Below, piece after piece: positions 16,574-28,407 of a stretch of DNA of 64,000 bases (position 1 is its first letter; every line of letters starts with the position of its first letter). Below the pieces are notes generated by a model. It saw nothing but the letters and a program-made list of their open reading frames with translations, was not told the origin of the DNA and searched no databases. The translations under genes were made by a program, and so were the position numbers. The stretch spans positions 1 to 64,000 of the forward strand of contig NZ_JAINRC010000008.1 in the NCBI RefSeq assembly GCF_020400655.1, read 5' to 3'. The stretch is from Streptomyces spinosus. Lineage in GTDB: Bacteria > Actinomycetota > Actinomycetes > Streptomycetales > Streptomycetaceae.

Positions 16574-16751
16574 CGCCCGATTCTGCTCGGCACGCCCGGT
16601 CCCGGCCATGGATTTTCGCGATCGGTGAGCGCCCGGTCACGTTTCGCGTAATTCCTCGCGCCGATGCGGCACCATCCCGTCGTCCCGTCCGTTGTCCCGG
16701 GTGAGGCAGCCGTCGGACCGCCAGGCCTCCCGGCGCGGCCGGGTCCTCGCA

Positions 16752-16757
16752 TACGAT
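16752..16757 (+). promoter_or_regulatory. Possible secA -10 element (TACGAT)
   Basis: TACGAT sits 70 nt before the secA start in a 253-nt gap, with no good -35 match at the expected distance. Weak assignment. Confidence 0.3.
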
Positions 16758-16826
16758 GGCCGTTGCTCAGTACGTCAGAAGGAAAACCGACCGTCCCAGG
16801 CCCGACCGGCAAGGAGACCAGCCCCC

Positions 16827-19637
<2,811 letters not shown>

Positions 19638-19667
19638 CGGTCGCCTGCGGCGCTTCAGCGGTCGAGC

Positions 19668-19699
19668 GGGGCCGGGTTCCCTTTCGGGGGCCCGGCCCC
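19668..19699 (+). terminator. secA terminator hairpin
   Basis: GGGGCCGGG (19668-19676) pairs with CCCGGCCCC (19691-19699). An inner CCC/GGG pairing surrounds a TTTC loop. It lies 31 nt after the secA stop, between convergent genes, and could serve both strands. Confidence 0.65.
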
Positions 19700-19865
19700 T
19701 CCGCGTTGCCTGCCGGGCGGTGCCTTGCGCTGCCGCAGCCGCGCGGGCACCCCGGCCACGGTGGCTCCCGCGCCCCCGGCCCTCCAGCCCGCCCCCCGGC
19801 CCCGCCCCGCTCCGGCCCTCCCTCCAGCACCCAGCCCCCAGCCCCCAGAGTGTGCTGTGTGACCC

Positions 19866-20351
19866 TTACCCGTGCGGCGTGCCCGTCTCCACCGCCGTGC
19901 AGCGCCAGCGGAGGTCCTTGCCGAGTTCCAGGCGGAAGGCCATGGCGCGCAGCCGGCCACCGGCGGCGATGCGGGCGAAGACCTCCAGGGCGCCCTGGCT
20001 GGGGACGTAGTAGCCGATGTCGTGGACGACCGGGCGGGGGCCGAGGGTGCGCAGGGGGCTGTGTTCGGCCAGGCGGGCCAGGTCGTCGTAGGCGCGGCCC
20101 GCGGTGTGCCGCAGCATCCAGTGGACGGGCCGCTGACCGCTCAGGACGGCCAGCAGGCGCTCGGCGAAGAGGTCGGTGGGCCGAGGCTGCCGTACGGCGG
20201 CTCCCGGCCGCCTAAGGGCCGCTTCCGGCCGTGCGGCGGTGGGGCGGCTGGGCGTGCGGGGCGGCGCGCCGCCGGGGCGGCGGGAGTCGCGGCGGGTCGG
20301 CGGGCGGTGCCGCGGGCGGGTCTGGGCGGTGCGGCTCATGACCTTGTTCAT
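19866..20351 (-). CDS. Rv3235 family protein
   Basis: 161 aa from ATG 20351; ATG 20339 is an alternative. The N-terminal half is Arg/Pro-rich and probably disordered. The C-terminal half holds the conserved Rv3235-like domain (FAERLLAVLSGQRPVHWML near residue 70, and a hydrophobic-aromatic core ending LELGKDLRWRCTAVE). The family is actinobacterial and of unknown function, often next to secA as here. It is convergent with secA. Confidence 0.78.
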   Translation of the reverse strand: MNKVMSRTAQTRPRHRPPTRRDSRRPGGAPPRTPSRPTAARPEAALRRPGAAVRQPRPTDLFAERLLAVLSGQRPVHWMLRHTAGRAYDDLARLAEHSPLRTLGPRPVVHDIGYYVPSQGALEVFARIAAGGRLRAMAFRLELGKDLRWRCTAVETGTPHG

Positions 20352-20687
20352 GGGGCGTCCCCGTTCGGCGGGCCCGGGGGATACCGGGCGGTAACCAAGT
20401 AGTGGGGATCTTGTACGGGGCGCCGGAGGGGGTCGCAAGGAAGCGGCGGTGCGTGGGGAAGGGGCAGGACGGTTCACCTATCCGAGGGACCCGGGGAGCC
20501 CCGCACCCCGTGGCCAGGCGGCCGACGGGGGTGAATCGAAGGCATGGAGTGGACGCCTCCGCTCGTGCGGGCAGGGGCCCGAAAGGGGACGGCCGCACGT
20601 ATCCTGAAGGCCCTCCGGGCGACGCGCCAGCCGCCTTCCCCGGGGCCCAGCGGAGCCTTCGACCAGGAACAGGAAAGAGCGGCCAGC
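20352..20687. other. 336-nt divergent intergenic region
   Basis: This separates the minus-strand Rv3235-family gene and the plus-strand DUF6912 gene, so it must hold both promoters. A possible -10 (TATCCT) for the plus-strand gene lies near 20600. No repeat, RNA gene or credible small ORF was recognised. Confidence 0.4.
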
Positions 20688-21200
20688 ATGCGCGTCTACG
20701 TCCCCCTGACCCTCCCCGCTCTCGCCGAGGCGTACAAGACGGGTGAGCTGGGGACCGGCCCCTTCGTCGCGTACGCCGTCACGCCCGGGCTGCGCGAGTG
20801 GTACCTCTCCGAGGACATCGAGGAGCTGGAGTACGCCGCGCTCAGCCGGGCCGCGCTGGCCTCGCTGCGGCTGCTCGCGGCGGACCCGGACGCGCTGCGG
20901 CGCCGGGTCGTGGTCGCCGTGGACGTGCCCGACGGCGCCGTGAGCACCGACCCGGACCGCGCGCTCGAACCCGCCGCGCTCGGCGAGGTCACCGTGAAGA
21001 CCGGGGTGCCGCTCGCCAAGGCGGCCGCCGTGCACGTCGACGCCGAGGACGCCGAGCGGGACGTGACCGCCGCGGCGGACGCCCTGGAGGCGGCGGACGG
21101 CGGGGACGACGACGCGCAGTTCACCGTCGACGGCGCGGACGACCACGAACTGCTGTGGTACGCCACGCAGGAGATCCCCAACCTGGTCGGACTGGGCTGA
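20688..21200 (+). CDS. DUF6912 family protein
   Basis: 170 aa from ATG 20688. The start is set at the conserved MRVYVPLTLPALAEAY; sequence upstream in frame is low-complexity. The C-terminus is acidic with the conserved ending HELLWYATQEIPNLVGLG. It is a small cytoplasmic actinobacterial protein with no known function. A HAD hydrolase gene follows 57 nt downstream on the same strand, but that gene may have its own leaderless promoter. Confidence 0.82.
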   Translation: MRVYVPLTLPALAEAYKTGELGTGPFVAYAVTPGLREWYLSEDIEELEYAALSRAALASLRLLAADPDALRRRVVVAVDVPDGAVSTDPDRALEPAALGEVTVKTGVPLAKAAAVHVDAEDAERDVTAAADALEAADGGDDDAQFTVDGADDHELLWYATQEIPNLVGLG

Positions 21201-21244
21201 CCGAACCCACCGCGGCCGTGCCCTTGATTGTCGGTGGGGGCGGG

Positions 21245-21250
21245 TACGGT
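21245..21250 (+). promoter_or_regulatory. -10 element TACGGT, leaderless promoter candidate
   Basis: TACGGT ends 7 nt before ATG 21258. TTGATT lies 15 bp upstream (21224-21229) as a possible, slightly close -35. No SD precedes the ATG. Confidence 0.4.
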
Positions 21251-21257
21251 CTTGGAC

Positions 21258-21926
21258 ATGGGGACGCAGGCAAGCGCGCACATCGTCTGGGACTGGAACG
21301 GGACGCTGTTCCACGACAATGACGCGATCATCGGGGCGACGAACGCGGCCTTCGCGGAGCTGGGCCTGGCGCCGATCACGCTGGAGCAGTACCGGACGCT
21401 GTACTGCGTGCCGGTGCCGAAGTTCTACGAGCGGCTGCTCGGCCGGCTGCCGTCCGACGCCGAGTGGGAGCTGATGGACGGGGTCTTCCACCGCTACTAC
21501 GCCGAGCACCGGGTGCGGTGCCGGCTGACCGAGGGGGCGGAGGAGCTGCTCGCGGGTTGGCGGTCGGCGGGGCACAGCCAGTCGCTGCTGAGCATGTACG
21601 GGCACGAGGACCTGGTGCCGCTGGTGCGGGGCTTCGGGATCGAGGCGCACTTCATACGGGTCGACGGGCGTACGGGGCCGTCCGGTGGCAGCAAGGCCGA
21701 GCACATGGTGCGGCACCTGGAGGCGCTGACGGGGGTGGTGGCGCCCGAGCGGACCGTGGTGATCGGGGACGCGGCGGACGACGCGGTCGCCGCGCGGCAC
21801 GTGGGGGCGCGGGCCGTGCTGTACAGCGGGGGGTCGCACAGCCGGGTGAGTCTGGAGGGGGCGGGGGCGCCGGTGGTGGACACGCTGGCCGAGGCGGTGG
21901 CCGAGGCGCGGAGGATGGCGGCGTAG
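21258..21926 (+). CDS. HAD-superfamily hydrolase
   Basis: 222 aa from ATG 21258. HAD motif I is VWDWNGTLFHDND (nucleophile Asp, DxNGT variant), motif II lies in the LLSMYGH region, and motif IV is VVIGDAADDAVAARHVG. The cap domain is helical, as in phosphoglycolate phosphatase/beta-phosphoglucomutase relatives. The substrate is not predictable. The upstream in-frame GTG at 21228 would add ten residues but lies before the presumed -10. The 3' end runs into a GC-rich repeat region. Confidence 0.88.
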   Translation: MGTQASAHIVWDWNGTLFHDNDAIIGATNAAFAELGLAPITLEQYRTLYCVPVPKFYERLLGRLPSDAEWELMDGVFHRYYAEHRVRCRLTEGAEELLAGWRSAGHSQSLLSMYGHEDLVPLVRGFGIEAHFIRVDGRTGPSGGSKAEHMVRHLEALTGVVAPERTVVIGDAADDAVAARHVGARAVLYSGGSHSRVSLEGAGAPVVDTLAEAVAEARRMAA

Positions 21927-22042
21927 CCGGGCCGCGGGCCGGCGGGCGCCGCGGCTCCCCCGGTCCACCCAGGGCGCGGGGGGCCGCGCGGCCGGCCACG
22001 GCGGACGGCCGCCGGCGCACCGCGAGCGCGGTCCGCGCCGCT

Positions 22043-22141
22043 GGCGTACCACGAGCCCGACCCCGTCGGCGTACCGCGTGCGGACCCCGACCCCGTTGGC
22101 GTACCGCGTGCGGACCCCGGCGCCGCCGGCGTACCGCGTGC
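22043..22141. repeat. Short tandem repeat, 30-bp period
   Basis: The core GGCGTACCGCGTGC recurs at 22068, 22098 and 22128 (30-bp steps). A degenerate copy lies at 22043. The repeats fall in the noncoding gap between the convergent HAD and DJ-1 genes, where no CDS is supported. Confidence 0.75.
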
Positions 22142-22164
22142 CGGAGGCGCCGCCCGGACGGTGC

Positions 22165-22731
22165 TCAGCTCACCGGCGCCTTGGAGCGCAGGACCGTGAG
22201 GAACTCCCGCATCCACGCCGGGTGGTCGGGCCAGGCGCGGGAGGAGACCAGGGTGCCGTCGACGACCGCCTCGCTGTCCTGGAAGCCCGCGCCGGCCGCC
22301 TGCATGTCCGGTTCCAGCGCCGGGTAGGCCGTGACCCGGCGGCCCCGCAGGGAGTCGATCGCGGCGGTGAGCAGCGGGCCGTGGCAGATCTGGGCGACCG
22401 GCTTGTCGGCGTCGAAGAAGGCCTTGAGGATCTTGCGCAGTTCGGGGTCGTTGCGCAGGTACTCGGGGGCCCGGCCGCCGGGGATGACGAGGGCCGCGTA
22501 GTCGCCCGGGTCGACCTCGGAGAAGGCCAGGTCGGCGGGCCAGGTGTAGCCGGGCTTCTCGGTGTAGGTGTCGAAACCGGGTTCGAAGTCGTGCACGACG
22601 AACCGGAGGGTCTTGCGGGTGGGGGCGGCGATGTGGACCTCGTAGCCTTCTTCGCGCAGCCGCTGGTAGGGGTAGAGCACCTCCAGTGACTCCGCCGCGT
22701 CGCCGGTGACGATGAGGATCTTGGTGGGCAT
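22165..22731 (-). CDS. DJ-1/PfpI family protein
   Basis: 188 aa from ATG 22731, with GGAG in the correct position. The nucleophile-elbow Cys116 lies in AQICHGPLL, and the conserved acidic residue is in VIPGGRAPEYLR (Glu90). PfpI-type proteins include glyoxalase III or deglycase-like and protease-like members; the specific activity is uncertain. It is convergent with the HAD gene and divergent from the NAD-GDH region. Confidence 0.9.
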   Translation of the reverse strand: MPTKILIVTGDAAESLEVLYPYQRLREEGYEVHIAAPTRKTLRFVVHDFEPGFDTYTEKPGYTWPADLAFSEVDPGDYAALVIPGGRAPEYLRNDPELRKILKAFFDADKPVAQICHGPLLTAAIDSLRGRRVTAYPALEPDMQAAGAGFQDSEAVVDGTLVSSRAWPDHPAWMREFLTVLRSKAPVS

Positions 22732-23330
22732 GTCGGCTCCTCCGGGGAGACTCCGCACAGTGTCCTGGGCACCGTGCCTCCGCCGGGCGCCCCTTGCCAA
22801 GAGGGCCCGGCGTTTTTCAGGGTGCGACCACGGACCCGGGGGCGCGAGCCGGTGCCCCGGACGCGGACCAGCCGTCGGATACGCCACCCCCACCCGCCCC
22901 GCCGCTGTGCAGAACGTCAAACTTCGCCCCTCGGTTTTGTACACATACGGCTCATGACGGGCCCGGGGTAAGTGGCGATAGCCTTGTGGCGTGATCAGCG
23001 CGATATCTCGCGGGGGCGATCCTGCTCCTGCCCTGCGCCCGGGTTGCACGGAACACCTCCGTGACCGGGCCGCGGTCGCTGGTCTTCGCGGGCGGGGCGG
23101 GGGCGCGGACGCCTCCAGGACGCCGAGGACGGCCCGGGACGCGACGGTGCCGAGAGCAGCGTCACACCCCACGGACGTGCCGAGAATGGCCGAATTCCCC
23201 CCGCTCATCTCACCTCGCGGCATAGCGTCGGACCGGACCGGACACCCCGGGCCGTGGCGTCGAGCCGGAGGGAAAGAGACCGTACTTCCTTCTACGTCAC
23301 GCAACGGCGCGCGACAGGAGCCAGAGGACA
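22732..23330. other. 599-nt region upstream of the NAD-GDH gene
   Basis: This region holds a plus-strand intrinsic terminator (22781-22817), a lower-GC segment (22915-22960), and a TAGCCT element (22979-22984). Six nt after TAGCCT, GTG 22991 opens a 133-codon frame that overlaps the NAD-GDH start out of frame. That frame has no recognisable family and is not called as a gene. The element may instead mark the start of a roughly 340-nt 5' leader. Confidence 0.45.
22781..22817 (+). terminator. Orphan intrinsic terminator
   Basis: CGCCGGGC (22781-22788) pairs with GCCCGGCG (22805-22812), with inner CTTG/CAAG pairing. TTTTT (22813-22817) follows directly. Orientation is plus, but the nearest plus-strand gene upstream is the HAD gene 850 nt away, with the minus-strand DJ-1 gene in between. 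Confidence 0.65.
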
Positions 23331-26300
23331 ATGCAGACCAAGCTGGACGAAGCCAAGGCCGAGCTGCTCGAACGGGCCGCCCGGGTAGCTGAGAACAGCC
23401 CGGTCGGGGGCCACCTACCGACCGGGACGACGAGCGAGGGCACCCCCGGCACCCCGGACAGCGAATCCGTGCTCGCGTTCCTCCAGCGCTACTACCTGCA
23501 CACCGCCCCGGAAGACCTCGCCGACCGCGACCCGGTCGACGTCTTCGGCGCAGCGGTCTCGCACTACCGTCTCGCCGAGACCCGCCCCCAGGGCACCGCG
23601 AACGTCCGGGTGCACACCCCGACGGTGGAGGAGAACGGGTGGACCTGCAGCCACACCGTCGTGGAGGTCGTCACCGACGACATGCCCTTCCTCGTGGACT
23701 CGGTCACCAATGAGCTGACCCGGCAGGGGCGCGGCATCCACGTCGTGATCCACCCGCAGTTCGTCGTGCGCCGGGACCTGACCGGCAAGCTGATCGAGGT
23801 GCTGCCGGACCGGTCCGCCGGGTTCACCGGCGAGCTCCCGCACGACACGCACGTCGAGTCCTGGATCCACGTTGAGATCGACCGCGAGACCGACCGCGCG
23901 GACCTCAAGCAGATCACCGCCGATCTGCTGCGTGTGCTGTCCGACGTCCGCGAGGCCGTCGAGGACTGGGAGAAGATGCGGGACGCGGCGGTCCGGATCG
24001 CCGACGGCCTGGAGGGCGAGCCCGTCCCCGGCGACCTGCCCGGACCGGAGGTCGAGGAGGCCCGCGAGCTGCTGCACTGGCTGGCCGACGACCACTTCAC
24101 CTTCCTCGGCTACCGCGAGTACCAACTGCGCGAGGACGACACGCTCGCCGCGGTGCCCGGCACCGGTCTCGGCATACTGCGTTCGGACCCGCACCACGCC
24201 GAGGAGGACCAGCACCCGGTCAGCCCCTCCTTCGAGCGTCTCCCGGCCGACGCCCGGGCCAAGGCACGCGAGCACAAGCTGCTCGTGCTGACCAAGGCCA
24301 ACAGCCGGGCCACCGTGCACCGGCCGTCGTACCTGGACTACATCGGCGTCAAGAAGTTCGACGCGGACGGCAACGTCGTCGGCGAGCGGCGCTTCCTCGG
24401 TCTGTTCTCCTCCGCCGCGTACACCGAGTCCGTGCGCCGCGTCCCGGTCATCCGCCGCAAGGTGGACGAGGTGCTGGAGCGCGCCGGGTTCTCGCCCCAC
24501 AGCCATGACGGCCGCGACCTGCTCCAGATCCTGGAGACCTACCCGCGCGACGAGCTGTTCCAGACGCCCGCCGCGGAACTGCAGGCCATCGCCACGAGCG
24601 TGCTCTACCTCCAGGAGCGCCGCCGGCTGCGGCTGTACCTGCGCCAGGACGAGTACGGCCGCTACTACTCGGCCCTCGTCTACCTCCCGCGGGACCGCTA
24701 CACCACCGGTGTGCGCCTGCGGATCATCGACATCCTGAAGGAGGAGCTGGGCGGCGTCAGCGTCGACTTCACCGCCTGGAACACCGAGTCGATCCTGTCC
24801 CGGCTGCACTTCGTCGTCCGGGTGCCGCCGGGCACCGAGCTGCCCGAGCTGTCGGACGCAGACAAGGAGCGCATCGAGGCCCGCCTGGTCGAGGCGGCCC
24901 GCTCCTGGGCCGACGCGTTCGCCGAGGCGCTGACCGCCGAGTGCGGCGAGGAGCGCGCGGCCGAGGTGCTGCGCCGCTACAGCAACGCCTTCCCCGAGGG
25001 CTACAAGGCCGACCACAGCCCGCGTGCGGCGGTCGCCGACCTGGTCCACCTGGAGCAGCTCGGCGAGGACAAGACCTTCTCGCTGAGCCTGTACGAGCCG
25101 GTGGGCGCCGCGCCCGGGGAGCGCCGCTTCAAGATCTACCAGAAGGGCGGCTCGGTCTCCCTCTCCAAGGTGCTGCCGGTGCTGAGCCGGCTCGGTGTCG
25201 AGGTCACCGACGAGCGGCCCTACGAGCTGCGCTGCGCGGACCGCATCACCGCCTGGATCTACGACTTCGGTCTGCGCATGCCGAAGGCGGCGGGCGGCGG
25301 TGAGTACCTGGGCGACGACGCCCGCGAGCGTTTCCAGGAGGCCTTCGCCGCCACCTGGACCGGTCAGGCCGAGAACGACGGCTTCAACGCGCTCGTGCTG
25401 AGCGCCGGGCTGACCTGGCGGCAGGCGATGGTGCTGCGCGCCTACGCCAAGTACCTGCGGCAGGCCGGCTCGACCTTCTCCCAGGACTACATGGAGGACA
25501 CCCTCCGCAACAACGTCCACACCACCCGGCTCCTCGTCTCCCTGTTCGAGGCGCGGATGTCCCCGGAGCGGCAGCAGGCCGGTGTGGAGATCACCGACGC
25601 GCTGCTGGAGGAGCTGGACGCGGCCCTGGAGCAGGTGGCCAGCCTGGACGAGGACCGCATCCTTCGGTCCTTCCTGACCGTCATCAAGGCGACCCTGCGC
25701 ACGAACTTCTTCCAGGACGCGTCCGGCGGCCGGCCGCACGACTACGTCTCCATGAAGTTCGACCCGCAGGCCATCCCGGACCTGCCCGCCCCGCGCCCGG
25801 CGTACGAGATCTGGGTGTACTCGCCGCGCGTGGAGGGCGTGCACCTGCGCTTCGGCAAGGTCGCCCGAGGAGGCCTGCGCTGGTCCGACCGGCGCGAGGA
25901 CTTCCGTACGGAGATCCTCGGCCTGGTCAAGGCGCAGATGGTGAAGAACACCGTCATCGTGCCGGTGGGCGCCAAGGGCGGCTTCGTCGCCAAGCAGCTG
26001 CCCGACCCGAGCGTGGACCGCGACGCCTGGCTCGCCGAGGGCATCGCCAGCTACAAGACGTTCATCTCGGCGCTGCTCGACATCACCGACAACATGGTGG
26101 CGGGCGAGGTCGTGCCGCCGCGGGACGTGGTGCGGCACGACGGCGACGACACCTACCTGGTGGTCGCCGCGGACAAGGGCACCGCGACCTTCTCGGACAT
26201 CGCCAACGACGTCGCGAACACCTACAACTTCTGGCTCGGCGACGCCTTCGCCTCCGGCGGTTCCGCCGGTTACGACCACAAGGGCATGGGCATCACGGCC

Positions 26301-28277
26301 CGCGGCGCCTGGGAGTCCGTGAAGCGGCACTTCCGCGAGCTGGGCGTGGACACGCAGAGCGAGGACTTCACGGTCGTCGGCATCGGTGACATGTCCGGTG
26401 ACGTGTTCGGCAACGGCATGCTGCTGTCCGAGCACATCCGCCTGGTCGCCGCCTTCGACCACCGGCACATCTTCATCGACCCCAGCCCGGACGCGGCCGT
26501 CTCCTACGCCGAGCGCCGCCGCCTGTTCGAGCTGCCCCGCTCCAGCTGGGCCGACTACAACACCGAGCTGCTGTCGGCGGGCGGCGGGATCTTCCCGCGC
26601 ACGGCCAAGTCGATCCCGCTCAACAGCCACATCCGCGAGGCGCTGGGCATCGAGGGCAAGGTCACCAAGATGACCCCGGCCGACCTGATGAAGACGATCC
26701 TCACGGCCCCGGTGGACCTGCTGTGGAACGGCGGCATCGGCACGTACGTGAAGGCGTCGACGGAGTCGAACGCGGACGTCGGCGACAAGGCCAACGACGC
26801 CATCCGCGTCGACGGCCAGGACCTGCGGGTCAGGGTCGTCGGCGAGGGCGGCAACCTGGGCCTGACCCAGCTCGGCCGGATCGAGTTCGCGCTGCACGGC
26901 GGAAAGATCAACACCGACGCGATCGACAACAGCGCCGGTGTGGACACCTCCGACCACGAGGTGAACATCAAGATCCTGCTGAACGGCCTGGTCGCGGACG
27001 GCGACATGACCGTCAAGCAGCGCAACAAGCTGCTCGCCGAGATGACCGACGAGGTCGGCGCGCTGGTCCTGCGCAACAACTACGCGCAGAACACCGCCCT
27101 GGCCAACGCCCTGTTCCAGGCGAAGGACATGCTCCACGCCCAGCAGCGGTTCATCCGCCACCTGGTGCGCGAGGGCCACCTGGACCGGGCGCTGGAGTTC
27201 CTGCCCACCGACCGGCAGATCCGTGAGCGCCTCGCCCAGGGCCAGGGCCTGACCAGCCCGGAGACCGCCGTCGTGCTCGCGTACACGAAGATCACGGTCG
27301 CCGAGGAGCTGCTGCGGACCTCGCTGCCGGACGACCCGTACCTGCGCGGGCTGCTGCACGCGTACTTCCCGACGGCCCTGCGCGAGCGGTTCGCCGAGGC
27401 GATCGACAACCACCCGCTGCGCCGCGAGATCACCACGACCGTGCTGGTCAACGACACGGTCAACACGGGCGGTACGACGTATCTGCACCGGCTGCGCGAG
27501 GAGACCGGCGCCTCCCTGGAGGAGATCGTCCGCGCCCAGACCGCGGCCCGCGCGATCTTCTGCTCCGCGCCCGTGTGGGACGCCGTCGAGGCCCTGGACA
27601 ACCAGGTCGACGCGGGCGTCCAGACCCGCATCCGCCTGCACTCGCGCCGGCTGGTCGAGCGCGGCACCCGCTGGCTGCTCAACAACCGGCCGCAGCCGCT
27701 CCAGCTCGCCGAGACGGTGGAGTTCTTCGCCGAGCGGGTCGAGCGGGTCTGGCAGGAGCTGCCGAAGCTGCTGCGCGGCGCGGACGCGGAGTGGTACCAG
27801 CACGTGTACGACGAGCTGTCCGCGGCCGGTGTCCCGGACGAAGTCGCCACCCGCGTGGCCGGCTTCTCCTCCGCCTTCCCGACGCTCGACATCGTGTCGG
27901 TGGCCGACCGCATGGGCAAGGAGCCGCTGGACGTCGCCGAGGTCTACTACGACCTGGCCGACCGGCTGAACATCACCCAGCTCATGGACCGCATCATCGA
28001 GCTGCCGCGTGCCGACCGCTGGCAGTCCATGGCCCGCGCCTCCATCCGTGAGGACCTGTACGCGGCGCACGCGGCCCTCACCGCGGACGTCCTCGCGGTG
28101 GGCAACGGCACCTCCACGCCGGAGCAGCGGTTCGAGGCGTGGGAGCAGAAGAACAGCGCGCTGCTGGGCCGGGCCCGCACCACGCTGGACGAGATCCGCA
28201 GCTCGGACTCGTTCGACCTCGCCAACCTGTCGGTGGCGATGCGCACGATGCGGACGCTGCTGCGGACGCACTCGTAG
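23331..28277 (+). CDS. gdhB: NAD-specific glutamate dehydrogenase, 180-kDa type
   Basis: 1648 aa from ATG 23331 (AGAGGA upstream). The length fits the large NAD-GDH class first described in Streptomyces. The long N-terminal regulatory region contains ACT-like segments. The catalytic region near residues 830-1250 includes KVARGGLRWSDRREDFRTE, PVGAKGGFVAK, the nucleotide-binding GIGDMSGDVFGNGML, and GEGGNLGLTQLGRIEFAL. It deaminates glutamate to 2-oxoglutarate, linking amino-acid catabolism to the TCA cycle. A perfect 17-bp hairpin ends the transcript. Confidence 0.96.
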   Translation: MQTKLDEAKAELLERAARVAENSPVGGHLPTGTTSEGTPGTPDSESVLAFLQRYYLHTAPEDLADRDPVDVFGAAVSHYRLAETRPQGTANVRVHTPTVEENGWTCSHTVVEVVTDDMPFLVDSVTNELTRQGRGIHVVIHPQFVVRRDLTGKLIEVLPDRSAGFTGELPHDTHVESWIHVEIDRETDRADLKQITADLLRVLSDVREAVEDWEKMRDAAVRIADGLEGEPVPGDLPGPEVEEARELLHWLADDHFTFLGYREYQLREDDTLAAVPGTGLGILRSDPHHAEEDQHPVSPSFERLPADARAKAREHKLLVLTKANSRATVHRPSYLDYIGVKKFDADGNVVGERRFLGLFSSAAYTESVRRVPVIRRKVDEVLERAGFSPHSHDGRDLLQILETYPRDELFQTPAAELQAIATSVLYLQERRRLRLYLRQDEYGRYYSALVYLPRDRYTTGVRLRIIDILKEELGGVSVDFTAWNTESILSRLHFVVRVPPGTELPELSDADKERIEARLVEAARSWADAFAEALTAECGEERAAEVLRRYSNAFPEGYKADHSPRAAVADLVHLEQLGEDKTFSLSLYEPVGAAPGERRFKIYQKGGSVSLSKVLPVLSRLGVEVTDERPYELRCADRITAWIYDFGLRMPKAAGGGEYLGDDARERFQEAFAATWTGQAENDGFNALVLSAGLTWRQAMVLRAYAKYLRQAGSTFSQDYMEDTLRNNVHTTRLLVSLFEARMSPERQQAGVEITDALLEELDAALEQVASLDEDRILRSFLTVIKATLRTNFFQDASGGRPHDYVSMKFDPQAIPDLPAPRPAYEIWVYSPRVEGVHLRFGKVARGGLRWSDRREDFRTEILGLVKAQMVKNTVIVPVGAKGGFVAKQLPDPSVDRDAWLAEGIASYKTFISALLDITDNMVAGEVVPPRDVVRHDGDDTYLVVAADKGTATFSDIANDVANTYNFWLGDAFASGGSAGYDHKGMGITARGAWESVKRHFRELGVDTQSEDFTVVGIGDMSGDVFGNGMLLSEHIRLVAAFDHRHIFIDPSPDAAVSYAERRRLFELPRSSWADYNTELLSAGGGIFPRTAKSIPLNSHIREALGIEGKVTKMTPADLMKTILTAPVDLLWNGGIGTYVKASTESNADVGDKANDAIRVDGQDLRVRVVGEGGNLGLTQLGRIEFALHGGKINTDAIDNSAGVDTSDHEVNIKILLNGLVADGDMTVKQRNKLLAEMTDEVGALVLRNNYAQNTALANALFQAKDMLHAQQRFIRHLVREGHLDRALEFLPTDRQIRERLAQGQGLTSPETAVVLAYTKITVAEELLRTSLPDDPYLRGLLHAYFPTALRERFAEAIDNHPLRREITTTVLVNDTVNTGGTTYLHRLREETGASLEEIVRAQTAARAIFCSAPVWDAVEALDNQVDAGVQTRIRLHSRRLVERGTRWLLNNRPQPLQLAETVEFFAERVERVWQELPKLLRGADAEWYQHVYDELSAAGVPDEVATRVAGFSSAFPTLDIVSVADRMGKEPLDVAEVYYDLADRLNITQLMDRIIELPRADRWQSMARASIREDLYAAHAALTADVLAVGNGTSTPEQRFEAWEQKNSALLGRARTTLDEIRSSDSFDLANLSVAMRTMRTLLRTHS

Positions 28278-28288
28278 CCGTACGGCGG

Positions 28289-28327
28289 GAAGGGCGCCCC
28301 GGGGACCGACTCCCCGGGGCGCCCTTC
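28289..28327 (+). terminator. NAD-GDH gene terminator
   Basis: A 17-bp perfect stem pairs 28289-28305 with 28311-28327 around the 5-nt loop CCGAC. TTCTTG follows. It lies 12 nt after the stop codon. Confidence 0.9.
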
Positions 28328-28395
28328 TTCTTGCCCGCTTCTCGTGCGAAACGTGCGGAGAACTTACCTTTTCCTGCTCTTCGCGGTGGGTCGGA

Positions 28396-28401
28396 TAGGG
28401 T
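28396..28401 (+). promoter_or_regulatory. -10 element TAGGGT, leaderless promoter candidate
   Basis: TAGGGT is followed by 6 nt and GTG 28408. It lies downstream of the NAD-GDH terminator, so the membrane-protein gene has its own promoter. The spacing favours GTG 28408 over GTG 28406, which is out of frame. Confidence 0.4.
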
Positions 28402-28407
28402 CGGCGT

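Noticed and set aside
21927..22164. Tandem 30-bp repeats as a mobile-element end or attachment site
   Set aside because: No inverted ends, transposase, integrase or tRNA nearby; probably a small slippage-derived repeat.
22991..23392. 133-codon plus-strand frame as a gene
   Set aside because: It has a promoter-like element but no family, Arg/Pro/Gly-rich composition, and overlaps the NAD-GDH start in another frame. It is reported only as a finding.
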